A stretch of DNA of 49,476 bases from an uncultured Scytonema sp. (lineage in GTDB: Bacteria; Cyanobacteriota; Cyanobacteriia; Cyanobacteriales; Nostocaceae). Shown one piece after another: positions 25,257 through 32,578 of this stretch. The notes under the pieces are model-generated. The model did not search any database. It saw only the letters and a program-made list of their open reading frames with translations, and was not told the origin of the DNA. Made by a program: the position numbers and the translations under genes. Numbering within the stretch: the stretch's first letter is position 1; each line of letters starts with the position of its first letter. The stretch is taken from positions 1 through 49,476 of the forward strand of contig CALMVQ010000247.1 of NCBI GenBank assembly GCA_937873135.1. The letters are read 5' to 3'.

Positions 25257-25481
25257 AATCTTAGCACCAAAACCACCATTAATGTCCTTAAGCATCATGT
25301 CAAAGACCTACTTGAAGTAACAGACACAGCGCTGGTTAAAAAATGGGCATTAGAGAATGGACTTGGCAAGCTGGATATGAGACGGAAGAACTCTTGGCGA
25401 TTAGTGTTAGACGCTGTTTTTGTCATGCTCCATAAAGGTAGTGAGAGATGGTGGGGCAATAACGATGCGATCGCTGCTTAA
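25251..25481 (+). CDS. Module B: small conserved partner protein
   Basis: A 76-residue protein, MFNLSTKTTINVLKHHVKDL at the start, sharing DTALVKKWALE, GLGKLDMRRK and WRLVLDAVF with the module A protein. The ATG is the third of three tandemly repeated start regions and is the only one in the conserved frame. The stop lies 34 bp from the point where displaced comM 5' sequence begins, so the gene sits at the very edge of the putative inserted segment. Function unknown; all-alpha and charged. Confidence 0.6.
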   Translation: MFNLSTKTTINVLKHHVKDLLEVTDTALVKKWALENGLGKLDMRRKNSWRLVLDAVFVMLHKGSERWWGNNDAIAA

Positions 25482-25514
25482 GAACGATGCAGGGATTCTG
25501 ATATAAACTTTATG

Positions 25515-25598
25515 TAATCCTCCGGATACATTCACCAGTACGCCGATCTTAACGGCGTCGATACCCGCAATTGATGAGTTCCAGACTCTAGATAACAT
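25515..25598 (-). pseudogene. Displaced 5' fragment of comM
   Basis: Reads MLSRVWNSSIAGIDAVKIGV and then VNVSGGL, matching 23 of the first 28 residues of the intact ComM, and then diverges abruptly into unrelated sequence. Homology also extends upstream of the ATG into the promoter region (TTGCTTGTCATTTATTATT). It has the same orientation as comM, about 1.97 kb upstream of its start. It looks like the original 5' end left behind when an inserted segment supplied a new promoter and first codons. Confidence 0.85.
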
Positions 25599-25863
25599 AA
25601 ATTATCTATATAAGTAAGTCGGCGCGATAGTAAGCTAATATATTTGCTTGTCATTTATTATTTCCAAGAACTGCAAGTCACTAACCCCCAGCTATAAGCT
25701 AGGGGCTTGAAAGAGGAAGACTTACTCAGAATGCTACCCCTGTCAATTGTAGGTTTCTTGCTTATAATTCGTGGCGCGTAGTTTGACGCTCATTAAAATC
25801 AGCGTTCGTATAACAGGCGCGAGTTAAAACTGCGCGGTTTCCATACGTATAGGAGGTTTTTAG

Positions 25864-26985
25864 ATGAAATGTTTGCGCTATGTATTGCTAGGTTTATGTA
25901 TCTGCTTGCTATCACTGACGATGGCTGCAACTCCTTGTTATGCTGCCAAGCAGGTGATCTTTCGGTATGGTTTATTTGAGCAATCACTACCTGTTGCCGA
26001 TTTACGTAAGTATGCCGATACGCAACAAGTTTCCTCTGATTTGCGATCTTTTCTCAATTTCTTCAATCGCGAACAAGTTCATGAGTTTCATCAAGCTCTA
26101 CAAGTAAAAATGTCTCTCGAGCTTGCAGCTTTAGATAAGGTATTGAATACAGAACGTGCTAAAGAGATTTTATCTGGTGTTTCCCAAGGTATCGCCCGTC
26201 GCGACAAAGCCGGGGTACAAGCACTCTCTGCTGCTGTGATCCAAGGTGCTAACTCTCAAGATGGTTTGAGCGTCGTCAGCTTTCTTGAAGCTTATCCCAG
26301 TGAAAGACTAGTTATTAACGTTCCAGCAGCGTTAAATATAGGAGCTATGTTAAATTTATCTCCGACTGAGACACCACCTAAAGATAACTTAAGTTCTACA
26401 CCTTTATGGCAACTTGAAGTTGAGTATCAGAAATTTGCGACTCAAGGAAAGCAATTCTCTGCTTGCTTGTTTGGTGATTCTGTGACTGCTGAACTTGGTA
26501 ATAAACTTGGGAATGGAACTTTTAATTTTGCATTAGATGGTTTGAGTGGTATTTCACTTGTTGAACAACTGAGACTTCTCATTCCCACTAAAATTAGATG
26601 TGAAAAAGCTGCGATCGCCATTGGTGGCAATGATGCTTGGTACGGATTAAGCAATGAATTCTTTGCCAACAAACTCCAGGAATCAATTTCCTTAGTACGA
26701 AGCCTTGGTAGTCGCCAAATCTTTTTGATTCCAGCTTTTTACTCCACACCAGCAGCCAGCTTAGATCCAACTATCTCAGCAACAAATCCTAGTGTAGATA
26801 AGATTAATGTTGTGATGAATCAAGTTGCCATCAAGAACAATATACCATTTGAACTACAAGAAGTTCAATCATTAAATCAAAATGGTGCTTTGAAAGATAA
26901 TTTAAGTTCAGAAGATGGTGCTCATCTAAATAACGAGGGCATAAATATTTATCGGCAGGCATTATTAAAGATTCTAAGTCAATAA
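25864..26985 (+). CDS. Secreted DUF1400 plus SGNH/GDSL hydrolase
   Basis: A signal peptide (MKCLRYVLLGLCICLLSLTM, cleavage probably after CYA near 27) sends this 373-residue protein out of the cytoplasm. Residues ~28-155 are DUF1400 (KQVIFRYGLFEQSLPVADL), a cyanobacterial domain usually fused to an alpha/beta hydrolase. Here it is followed by an SGNH hydrolase instead: FGDS with Ser 206, GGND at 254-257 and a C-terminal SSEDGAHLN supplying Asp and His. An esterase or deacylase acting on a lipid or glycan is likely. AGGAGG is well placed before the ATG. A strong hairpin follows the stop, so the gene is probably transcribed alone. Confidence 0.85.
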   Translation: MKCLRYVLLGLCICLLSLTMAATPCYAAKQVIFRYGLFEQSLPVADLRKYADTQQVSSDLRSFLNFFNREQVHEFHQALQVKMSLELAALDKVLNTERAKEILSGVSQGIARRDKAGVQALSAAVIQGANSQDGLSVVSFLEAYPSERLVINVPAALNIGAMLNLSPTETPPKDNLSSTPLWQLEVEYQKFATQGKQFSACLFGDSVTAELGNKLGNGTFNFALDGLSGISLVEQLRLLIPTKIRCEKAAIAIGGNDAWYGLSNEFFANKLQESISLVRSLGSRQIFLIPAFYSTPAASLDPTISATNPSVDKINVVMNQVAIKNNIPFELQEVQSLNQNGALKDNLSSEDGAHLNNEGINIYRQALLKILSQ

Positions 26986-26999
26986 TGAAATTTGGCGAT

Positions 27000-27044
27000 A
27001 CAATATCCGCGCTCCCTTACTTCTTAGAGAGTCGCGGATATTGT
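27000..27044 (+). terminator. 12-bp hairpin after the SGNH hydrolase gene
   Basis: ACAATATCCGCG (27000-27011) and CGCGGATATTGT (27033-27044) pair perfectly around a 21-base loop, 15 bp after the stop codon. The T-run is short (TTTGG), so termination may be partial; RNA 3'-end protection is also possible. Confidence 0.6.
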
Positions 27045-27279
27045 TTGGATCACGTTTGATTTAGGGGTGGTATTACAATCAGTGGAGGAGAGCATGAAAG
27101 CACATAAAGCGGGTTTCTGATTGTCACAATTTTTACAAATCGAATAGAACTGCAATGTAGTGCCAAAAGTGTATAGGACTCCTCTTTGATTTTTGAACAA
27201 GACTTAGTAAAACTCAATGTTACCTGTTGCTTGCCGACAACAAGTAAGTTCAAAAATCAAAGCAGATTGCTATATCAAG

Positions 27280-28053
27280 CTAAGCTTTTGCTTGGTTAGA
27301 GGCTGTAACTTTAGCTTCACTCCTCCTCGTTGCTATTAAAGTTAAGTTTGTTGCTTTCGCGAAGGAACGTTTAAAAGAACCCTTGACAGAATGTTTAGCA
27401 AATTCTTGCGTTCCTCCAACAACGAATTTTTTGTCTCCGTTGAATAGTGTAACATTTTGGCTTTTTTGATAACTGTCAGAATCGTTATTTCCAAAACTAT
27501 TTAAATTTTCAGCAAAGGTAAAGAAGTCTAAGGGACTTTTTTTAATGCTACTATTTATGTCATTAGATAACAAAGAGGAAAGAAAGTTTTTCAAATTCTG
27601 TTTGGGTACGTCCGAGGTATCAAATAACTTGAAGGAAACGTCTCCAGAGGCATGAGCGTTCTGTACTTTTAGCTCACGGATTCTTGTCTGTATATCTAAA
27701 GTAGCTGAGAATTCAAAAGAAAAAACTTTTCCAGCAACTACATCAAAATTCATCACAATTATAGCCTGAGTTTTTGCTGTTGCTGAATTATCTTTACTGT
27801 CACCAAATACTTGACTTAAAGCAGATGTAGAGACTGATGGAGGCTCATCTGTAACATTGATTAATACATGAATATTGTGCCCTTCAACAGTTCCACCTTT
27901 AGCCACAGGGAGATTATCAGCATGATTTTGTTTTTCTATTGTTGAAAAGCGTTCACTGAAGTTTGTTAAGTTTAAATCTCCTTGAGAAGAAGCAAAAGTA
28001 TCAGCCTGACTGGGTGAGAGGGGTGTAGAAGTAGCTGTTGACGGAGTAGCCAT
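27280..28053 (-). CDS. Hypothetical protein, low complexity N-terminus
   Basis: A 257-residue protein that starts Thr/Ser-rich (MATPSTATSTPLSPSQADTF) without a hydrophobic signal. The middle is beta-rich (AIIVMNFDVVAGKVFSFEFS, DIQTRIRELKVQNAHASGDV) and the basic C-terminus ends ASNQAKA. Asn, Ser and Lys are frequent, and there is no Cys. I do not recognise a domain. The Ser/Thr-rich N-terminus and strand-rich body would suit an exported or surface protein, but no secretion signal supports that. AGGA lies about 15 bp before the ATG. Convergent with the SGNH hydrolase gene. Confidence 0.55.
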   Translation of the reverse strand: MATPSTATSTPLSPSQADTFASSQGDLNLTNFSERFSTIEKQNHADNLPVAKGGTVEGHNIHVLINVTDEPPSVSTSALSQVFGDSKDNSATAKTQAIIVMNFDVVAGKVFSFEFSATLDIQTRIRELKVQNAHASGDVSFKLFDTSDVPKQNLKNFLSSLLSNDINSSIKKSPLDFFTFAENLNSFGNNDSDSYQKSQNVTLFNGDKKFVVGGTQEFAKHSVKGSFKRSFAKATNLTLIATRRSEAKVTASNQAKA

Positions 28054-28492
28054 AAGTAATCAATCCTTTCTTTATATGTTTGAGTTTTAGTTTTACTAAC
28101 TTGCAATAAGTTAGGCAAAAACAAAGATTTGTCAGTAGCATTGTTGCTCTTGAGTAATTCTTCAACTGCTTCTGCAGTCATTCCGCAAAACACCACGCTT
28201 TAAATTTTTGTTGTCAACAATCACCTGTCGTATCTCCTAGATGAAGAGAACAATTTGAGTTTTTTTAGGGTAGGTAATACCTCCTAAAGAAAGATCTATA
28301 TTTAGTACTGTTAGGCATTGTCCACGTAGCTCAAATTCTCGCGAGTCAAATAGAACTACTATAGATATACCCACGTTTTAGCCAAGATACTACAATTTCA
28401 GGTGTTTACTACACTAGTAAATTTTATCACAGTCTTTTTGAGTACGATTCTTGGTTACAATCCCATTAGAGTAAAATCACAGATGATTTAGC
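28054..28492. other. Intergenic region
   Basis: A short minus-strand frame (MTAEAVEELLKSNNATDKSL, from 28181) overlaps the next gene and is not convincing. The rest is AT-rich and holds the promoter area of the HIT-family gene; I see no other structure. Confidence 0.4.
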
Positions 28493-28846
28493 ATGAGTGA
28501 AACCACAGATACGATTTTCGGCAAAATAATTCGTCGGGAAATTAAGGCTGATATTGTTTATGAAGATGAGTTGGTGCTGGCATTTAAAGATATCAATGCC
28601 CAAGCACCCGTTCATATTATCCTCATTCCCAAAAAACCCATAGCTAGATTAGCTGAGGCAGAATCTGATGATGCTAACCTGCTGGGACATCTTTTGTTAA
28701 CAGCGAAGCATGTTGCAGAACTTGCTGGATTACAGACAAACGGCTATCGCATCGTTATCAATAATGGTCCTGACGGCGGTCAAACTGTTTACCATTTACA
28801 CATACATATCTTGGGAGGACGGCAGATGGCTTGGCCTCCCGGTTGA
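28493..28846 (+). CDS. Histidine triad (HIT/HINT) nucleotide-binding protein
   Basis: A 117-residue HINT-branch protein. DTIFGKIIRREIKADIVYED at the N-terminus, IPKKPI near 42-47 and the triad HLHIHILGG at 101-109 followed by RQMAWPPG are all diagnostic. Members are homodimeric purine nucleoside phosphoramidases that hydrolyse AMP-lysine-type bonds; the second His of the triad is the nucleophile. Length is normal and the catalytic residues are intact. No obvious ribosome-binding site. The gene stands alone, followed by nearly 1.8 kb without a protein gene. Confidence 0.93.
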   Translation: MSETTDTIFGKIIRREIKADIVYEDELVLAFKDINAQAPVHIILIPKKPIARLAEAESDDANLLGHLLLTAKHVAELAGLQTNGYRIVINNGPDGGQTVYHLHIHILGGRQMAWPPG

Positions 28847-29409
28847 CGGGGACGTAAGGGGAGAAGTTCATTTCTCCCCCTGGGTATTATCAAAATCTCA
28901 ACTGGGCAATACGGACGACACATCCTCAGCTGGCAAAATCATCTAAACTCGCTGCAATCGCTTTCGCCATCAGAACTCAAACTATTAAGGGCGCGCAGAT
29001 CTCAGTTACTCAGAAGTCAGTATTAGCTCAGATGCGCTCGTGAACACAATTACTCAAGAAATCAGGAGCGCCTCAACCAATGGTTTCAACGAACGTATCC
29101 CGTCTGATTTTACTCTGAGGGCGGCGATCTCGACGGCCTATCTGACTTTAGGTAATACCAATTTCAAAAATGTTTGCAACACATGAATCAATCGTAAGGG
29201 CGAACAGGGCTGTCTCACCGTTCGCTCCTACATGGGCATCTGTCGCATTCTTTTTTTTACTTGGTATAAGTAGGTAGACAAAAATATTTACAGTCATTGC
29301 TAATGAAGTGAAGCAAACCAAACCCTTGCGATTCCTTCATTCCGCTGCGCTCGATTTGTAATGACATTGTGTAATTAATTCTGTCCAACTAAGTAGATAG
29401 GCGGGAAAA
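28847..29409. other. Non-coding stretch with short inverted repeats
   Basis: No gene. GCGAAC and GTTCGC form a hairpin around 29206-29231, a common cyanobacterial intergenic motif. AATACCAA near 29155 and TTGGTATA near 29265 bracket about 115 bp as short inverted ends. CTAAGTAGATAGG at 29389-29401 is the left half of a 13-bp inverted repeat whose other half is at 29512-29524. Confidence 0.5.
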
Positions 29410-29437
29410 TTTACAACTATATAACGAAATGTAAAAT
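29410..29437 (+). promoter_or_regulatory. Candidate promoter of the structured RNA
   Basis: TTTACA (29410-29415), 16-bp spacer, TAAAAT (29432-29437). It would start a transcript near 29444 that runs through the stem-rich segment to the intrinsic terminator at 29784-29817. Predicted by eye only. Confidence 0.4.
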
Positions 29438-29443
29438 CTCTGA

Positions 29444-29817
29444 AATTGGCTCGTAGTTGCGCTAAGCATGCTCTTAACAGCAACAAACTATTTTCAGTTT
29501 ATTTCCGCTCACCTATCTACTTAGCAAGATTATTCTGGTTGCCCGTAACGAAGTCAAGAACCGTTGACTTCAGAATCACATGTTTTAGCACACAGGAATC
29601 CGGGCAACAAGTTAACCCCACCTCTGGGCCTGAATCCGCGTCTACTCGCTGTGCGCGGTGTTGGCTCAACCATCCAAATTGTAGTGACTCATAGCTGTCT
29701 CCAGCATGGAGTCGCGAATTCTACTATAAGTAAACCTGATACCTTCGATTACTCTTAGTAATCACTGAGTGTCTCTCTATAGCAAAAGCGCCTTCCATAA
29801 GTAGAGGGCGCTTTTTG
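29444..29817 (+). ncRNA. Candidate structured non-coding RNA
   Basis: Nested perfect stems are seen: GTTGCCCG (29538-29545) with CGGGCAAC (29601-29608) enclosing GAAGTCAA (29550-29557) with TTGACTTC (29564-29571). Further hairpins follow: CCGCG/CGCGG (29636-29658), GTTG/CAAC (29660-29670) and CTCCA/TGGAG (29699-29711). The segment ends in an intrinsic terminator and starts after a plausible promoter. Overlapping open frames have no ribosome-binding site and no protein-like composition. It does not match what I know of cyanobacterial tmRNA, RNase P RNA, 6S or SRP RNA. The outer-stem-plus-hairpins layout recalls guide-RNA scaffolds of IscB/TnpB transposons (HEARO/omega RNA), but no such nuclease gene follows. 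Identity open; the 5' end is a guess. Confidence 0.5.
29784..29817 (+). terminator. Rho-independent terminator of the structured RNA
   Basis: AAAAGCGCC (29784-29792) and GGCGCTTTT (29807-29815) pair perfectly over 9 bp and are followed by T. The A-run on the left makes it potentially bidirectional. No protein gene ends nearby, so it must serve the upstream RNA. Confidence 0.8.
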
Positions 29818-30129
29818 CATTTAGTATAAAGTTTCATAAAGTTCATGCCGCTGGATAAACGGATATTGTCAAGGTGCAATTTAAATATGTAGCAGTCGAT
29901 TACAAATCACAAGCGAATGCGTTCCGGTTGATATCTTTTTTCTTAGTGCGACTTAGACAAAAAATAGACAGAAAAGAAGCTCAAATGTGTATACAGAGAG
30001 ACGTTGACATCGTTTTATCTGATTTGTTGATATATCTGGGTTTCAGGCATTTTTAGGCATTTGGTGTATTTCCCTTGCCCTATAAGGTTTTGAGGCTTAT
30101 TTTTTTATCAAAAATGTTTAAGTCCCGTT
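29818..30129. other. Non-coding stretch
   Basis: No convincing gene. A 60-codon frame at 29874-30056 lacks a ribosome-binding site and protein-like sequence. Confidence 0.4.
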
Positions 30130-30335
30130 AGTAAGCTCGCCATACAGAGAAACGGAGCTTGCTAGTGAGCGCTCTTCTCCCCTTGGGAGACGCTGCGCGA
30201 ACGACGTTCGTCGCGTCGGCACGAGCTTCACCTAATAGCTTTAGCGACGTACGCCTCCTCTCTAAGCAAGCGTGACAAGTAGCGGACGCACCAGAAAGAG
30301 CGTCAGGGCAAGCCTGTGGCATCACCAGACAGAAC
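30130..30335. repeat. GC-rich dispersed repeat
   Basis: A locally GC-rich block in AT-rich surroundings with CCTTGGGAGACGCTGCGCGA, CGTTCGTCGCGTCGGCACGA and related words. GGGAGACGCTGCGCGAACG-type units are frequent dispersed repeats in Nostocales genomes. An overlapping minus-strand frame is composed only of repeat sequence and is not a gene. The 30336-30653 stretch after it holds nothing else recognisable. Confidence 0.6.
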
Positions 30336-30653
30336 GGGCTTATAATTGTATAAATTACTGCTGTTATCAGGAGTACAAGTACGCAAACAAAGATTATGAT
30401 AGGGGGGTTTGTGAAAAACTACAGGAGTAAAACCAAAAAATATAGCGAGCGATCATTTGGCGAACTCCGAAAAACCAAATATATTAGAAGCTCACCAAAA
30501 GAAGTTGTTAGTTAATCAAAATAAAAGCGCCAACATGTAACAGGGAAAAATTTCAATATCCATAATCTTTACTCCGTGAGTATGTTGAACTTCACTCTCG
30601 GAATGAAGATAATTGTCTTAATTAGGTTTTTGTATCACCAGAAAATTTTCAGT

Positions 30654-30863
30654 ATGAACAAAAAATGGGCGTTCAAGCGCATTACTGTAAACTTGACAGA
30701 AAATGAAGCTAAAAAGCTTGAAGAGTATTGTGACAAGACAGGCAGAGCAGCAACGGATGTGATTCGAGAACTCATTCGGGGCTTGCCTACGCAACAAGAC
30801 TCTACCGAAACGGGACTTATATCAAGCAACTTCAATGTTAATACAACATTAGTTAACCCTTAA
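30654..30863 (+). CDS. Ribbon-helix-helix (CopG-like) protein 1
   Basis: A 69-residue protein from ATG 30654. WAFKRITVNLTENEAKKLEE gives the antiparallel strand and first helix of an RHH fold, and GRAATDVIRELIRGLP gives the second helix. Such proteins bind DNA as dimers of dimers and often act as antitoxins, plasmid copy-number regulators or transposon regulators. The start at 30576 would add an unrelated hydrophobic stretch, so 30654 is preferred. A convergent paralogue lies 80 bp downstream. No toxin gene is adjacent, so it is an orphan regulator. Confidence 0.7.
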   Translation: MNKKWAFKRITVNLTENEAKKLEEYCDKTGRAATDVIRELIRGLPTQQDSTETGLISSNFNVNTTLVNP

Positions 30864-30943
30864 TGTGATAACCTTTTCGGTCGTCAAATAGCAGTAAGGT
30901 ATGATAACTTTTGTAATTTAGTTCAGGGGCTTGGCGTAAATAG

Positions 30944-31129
30944 TCAGGTCTCTGGCAACTCTTGAATAAGTTTCCTAATCACATCCGATTCTGATTTACC
31001 TATCTTATCACAGTACTCTTCAAGCTTTTTAGCTTCATTGTCTGTTAAGTCAATGGTGATTTGCTTGAAGGTCGATTTTTGAGAAAGGCTTTCAAAACAG
31101 AGAAATAGATGTGTAGCAGTTTGATTCAT
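30944..31129 (-). CDS. Ribbon-helix-helix (CopG-like) protein 2
   Basis: A 61-residue protein with FKQITIDLTDNEAKKLEEYC and GKSESDVIRKLIQELPE, about 65% identical to its convergent neighbour over the 42-residue RHH core. The extra N-terminal MNQTATHLFLCFESLSQKS has no match in protein 1. The two genes face each other tail to tail, so they have separate promoters. They probably derive from an inverted duplication or from two related mobile elements. A third, truncated RHH reading frame lies near 32.2 kb. Confidence 0.7.
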   Translation of the reverse strand: MNQTATHLFLCFESLSQKSTFKQITIDLTDNEAKKLEEYCDKIGKSESDVIRKLIQELPET

Positions 31130-31651
31130 TATTACGTAACGTTGTTCAACGAGAAAATGATTTAAATAGACAAATTTATTTTGGCGTTTTTTATTAATAT
31201 TTTATAGTACCCTTTTTGGGTACTTGTAAATATCTATTTTTTATGGTATGGAATTACCCCTTTTTTCGGGCAACCGTATACACATAAATCCTCCTCCTCT
31301 TACCCAAAAAGGCGAAAGGTTTACAGAGTAAGAATTTCCCAACGTAGATAAATTCTCAATAATTTTAGATTATTGAGAATTGACACTGATATATTAGGGC
31401 TTTAGATGAATCAAAAATCAAACGACTCATCTAACTAACTGCATCCGGTTGATACCTACTCGAATGATCGACCATTATTTGAGAGCATTGAGAAGATTAT
31501 CCCGTTCCTGGTATTCGTTTTGCGTTGATGTGAGGATGTCACTGTCCACCGGGTTATACTACGTATTGCTGCCAATCTCTGAGTATTGTTACTCTTTTCT
31601 GGTGAACGGATCGTACCCTGGCTAGAAGCCGAGGGGATTCACGTTCCTTAG
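31130..31651. other. Non-coding stretch
   Basis: AT-rich, with TTGAGAAT-type short inverted words near 31355-31380. I see no gene. Confidence 0.4.
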
Positions 31652-31730
31652 GGACTTCCAAGGAATCAAATCACTAAATACAAGAATGATAATCATTGAT
31701 AGGTGGGAAGAATTATTCTTTGGAAGTCCC
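31652..31730. repeat. 18-bp inverted repeat around a 43-bp loop
   Basis: TAGGGACTTCCAAGGAAT (31652-31669) and ATTCTTTGGAAGTCCCTA (31713-31730) pair at 17 of 18 positions. The right arm overlaps the end of a truncated minus-strand reading frame. It may be the end of a small element or an RNA hairpin. Confidence 0.6.
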
Positions 31731-31950
31731 TAGACGAGTGGATCGCCAAGGGAGTATTTTCGGGTATTTTGTACACGAAGATCCCATACAAGTCTCCGCT
31801 TTGAGGTGAAATTTTAACCTCAACAATGCCTTTGGGATTAATATTGGTTGGATACGGCATCCATACATAATCAATGTTATGCATATCTTCGTCATACAGC
31901 TTTTTAATGTCCCACCCTAATGGAAATCCTAAAACAGGATAACCGTCTTC
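31693..31950 (-). pseudogene. Fragment of an unidentified protein
   Basis: An 86-codon open stretch reads DGYPVLGFPLGWDIKKLYDE, WMPYPTNINPKG and VEVKISPQSGDLYGIFVYKI. This looks like real protein, but the frame begins right after a stop without a usable start codon and ends in the inverted repeat. Foldback repeat copy 2 lies directly at its 5' side and probably cut it off. I do not recognise the family. Confidence 0.5.
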
Positions 31951-31951
31951 T

Positions 31952-32138
31952 TAAAAAGTAAAAAGTAAAAAGTAAAAAGAGAATCCCCATAATTAAAATT
32001 AGAGGATTTGAAGTGGACGCCTTTTTTGCTCGCACTATGTGTCTCGAAAAAAAAATATTTTTTGGTTTTCCATCGATTTGGCGGCTTGAAACCGTTTTTT
32101 CTTTTTCTTTATGAGTGCCTTTTAACTTTTAACTTTTG
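31952..32138. repeat. Foldback repeat, copy 2 (AAAAAGT-type arms)
   Basis: The arms are tandem AAAAAGT units on the left and CTTTTAACTTTTAACTTTT on the right. The core GGACGCCTTTTTTGCTCGCA, CTATGTGTCTCGAAA and CGGCTTGAAACC is homologous to copy 1 (16.7 kb) and copy 3 (33.8 kb), although those copies have GGCAGAGGG-type arms. Confidence 0.7.
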
Positions 32139-32164
32139 CCAAGTTCTGTCATACCTTTTTTGAA

Positions 32165-32287
32165 GTGCCTGCGCTGGATATGTATGCAGCACAAAAAGAT
32201 AAGAGCATGACTCAAATCATTGAAGAGTTTGTTGATTCGCTCAAACTCGAAGATGGTAAAAACTCGGACACCCCTTCCTTTGGCTAG
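32165..32287 (+). pseudogene. Truncated ribbon-helix-helix protein
   Basis: Reads VPALDMYAAQKDKSMTQIIE then EFVDSLKLEDGK and a stop at 32285. The LDxYAxxKxxSMTQIIEEFV pattern is the helix-turn-helix part of CopG/RHH regulators; the N-terminal strand is missing. It could be translated from GTG 32165 but would lack the DNA-contacting strand. The right arm of foldback copy 2 ends about 25 bp upstream, at the point where homology is lost. Confidence 0.55.
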
Positions 32288-32470
32288 CTGCGCTAACCAC
32301 TACTTGTCAGAGGTGCGCTCGTTTTTAAGTTTTAACTCACTATCTATCCCCGCCTTAAGAAGACTGGGAATTCTGTGGAATTTTGTTAAAAATAGTAGGA
32401 AATCCAAGGGGGATTAATTTTGAAGCCAATACGGTTTAGAGGAGCGATAATTTATCTACCGTGAACTAAT

Positions 32471-32500
32471 GTAGAGACGCTTCAATCATGGCGTCTCTAC
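32471..32500. repeat. GTAGAGACGC hairpin repeat
   Basis: GTAGAGACGC (32471-32480) and GCGTCTCTAC (32491-32500) form a perfect 10-bp hairpin, a widespread cyanobacterial intergenic motif. A half copy lies at 18725-18745. No T-run. Confidence 0.7.
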
Positions 32501-32578
32501 AGCCGAAAATTCCTACCGAGAGAGCGTTAACTGAACCCTAGTGTCGTTCCCAGTAGAGGAAAAAGATACCACTCTTAT

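Noticed and set aside
25688-25712. CCCC-AGCT...AGCT-AGGGG hairpin, considered as an IS200/IS605 end
   Set aside because: No transposase or TnpB gene nearby, no matching second end, and the hairpin is imperfect.
27972-28196. 74-codon minus-strand frame upstream of the 257-residue gene
   Set aside because: Overlaps the next gene by 82 bp and ends in a Leu run produced by out-of-frame reading. The first ~40 residues could be debris, but I cannot support a gene.
29446-29758. Two overlapping plus-strand open frames (82 and 64 codons)
   Set aside because: They cover the stem-rich RNA-like segment, have no ribosome-binding site, and their codons are fixed by the hairpin arms, not by protein-like sequence.
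29444-29817. Structured RNA as tmRNA, RNase P RNA or 6S RNA
   Set aside because: It lacks a tRNA-like end with tag reading frame, lacks the GAGGAAAGTCC and ACAGAA boxes of RNase P RNA, and does not form the single long hairpin of 6S RNA.
30128-30325. 65-codon minus-strand frame rich in Ala and Arg
   Set aside because: Consists of a GC-rich dispersed repeat.
32220-32417. 65-codon plus-strand frame
   Set aside because: Overlaps the better supported RHH relic in another frame and shows no family pattern.
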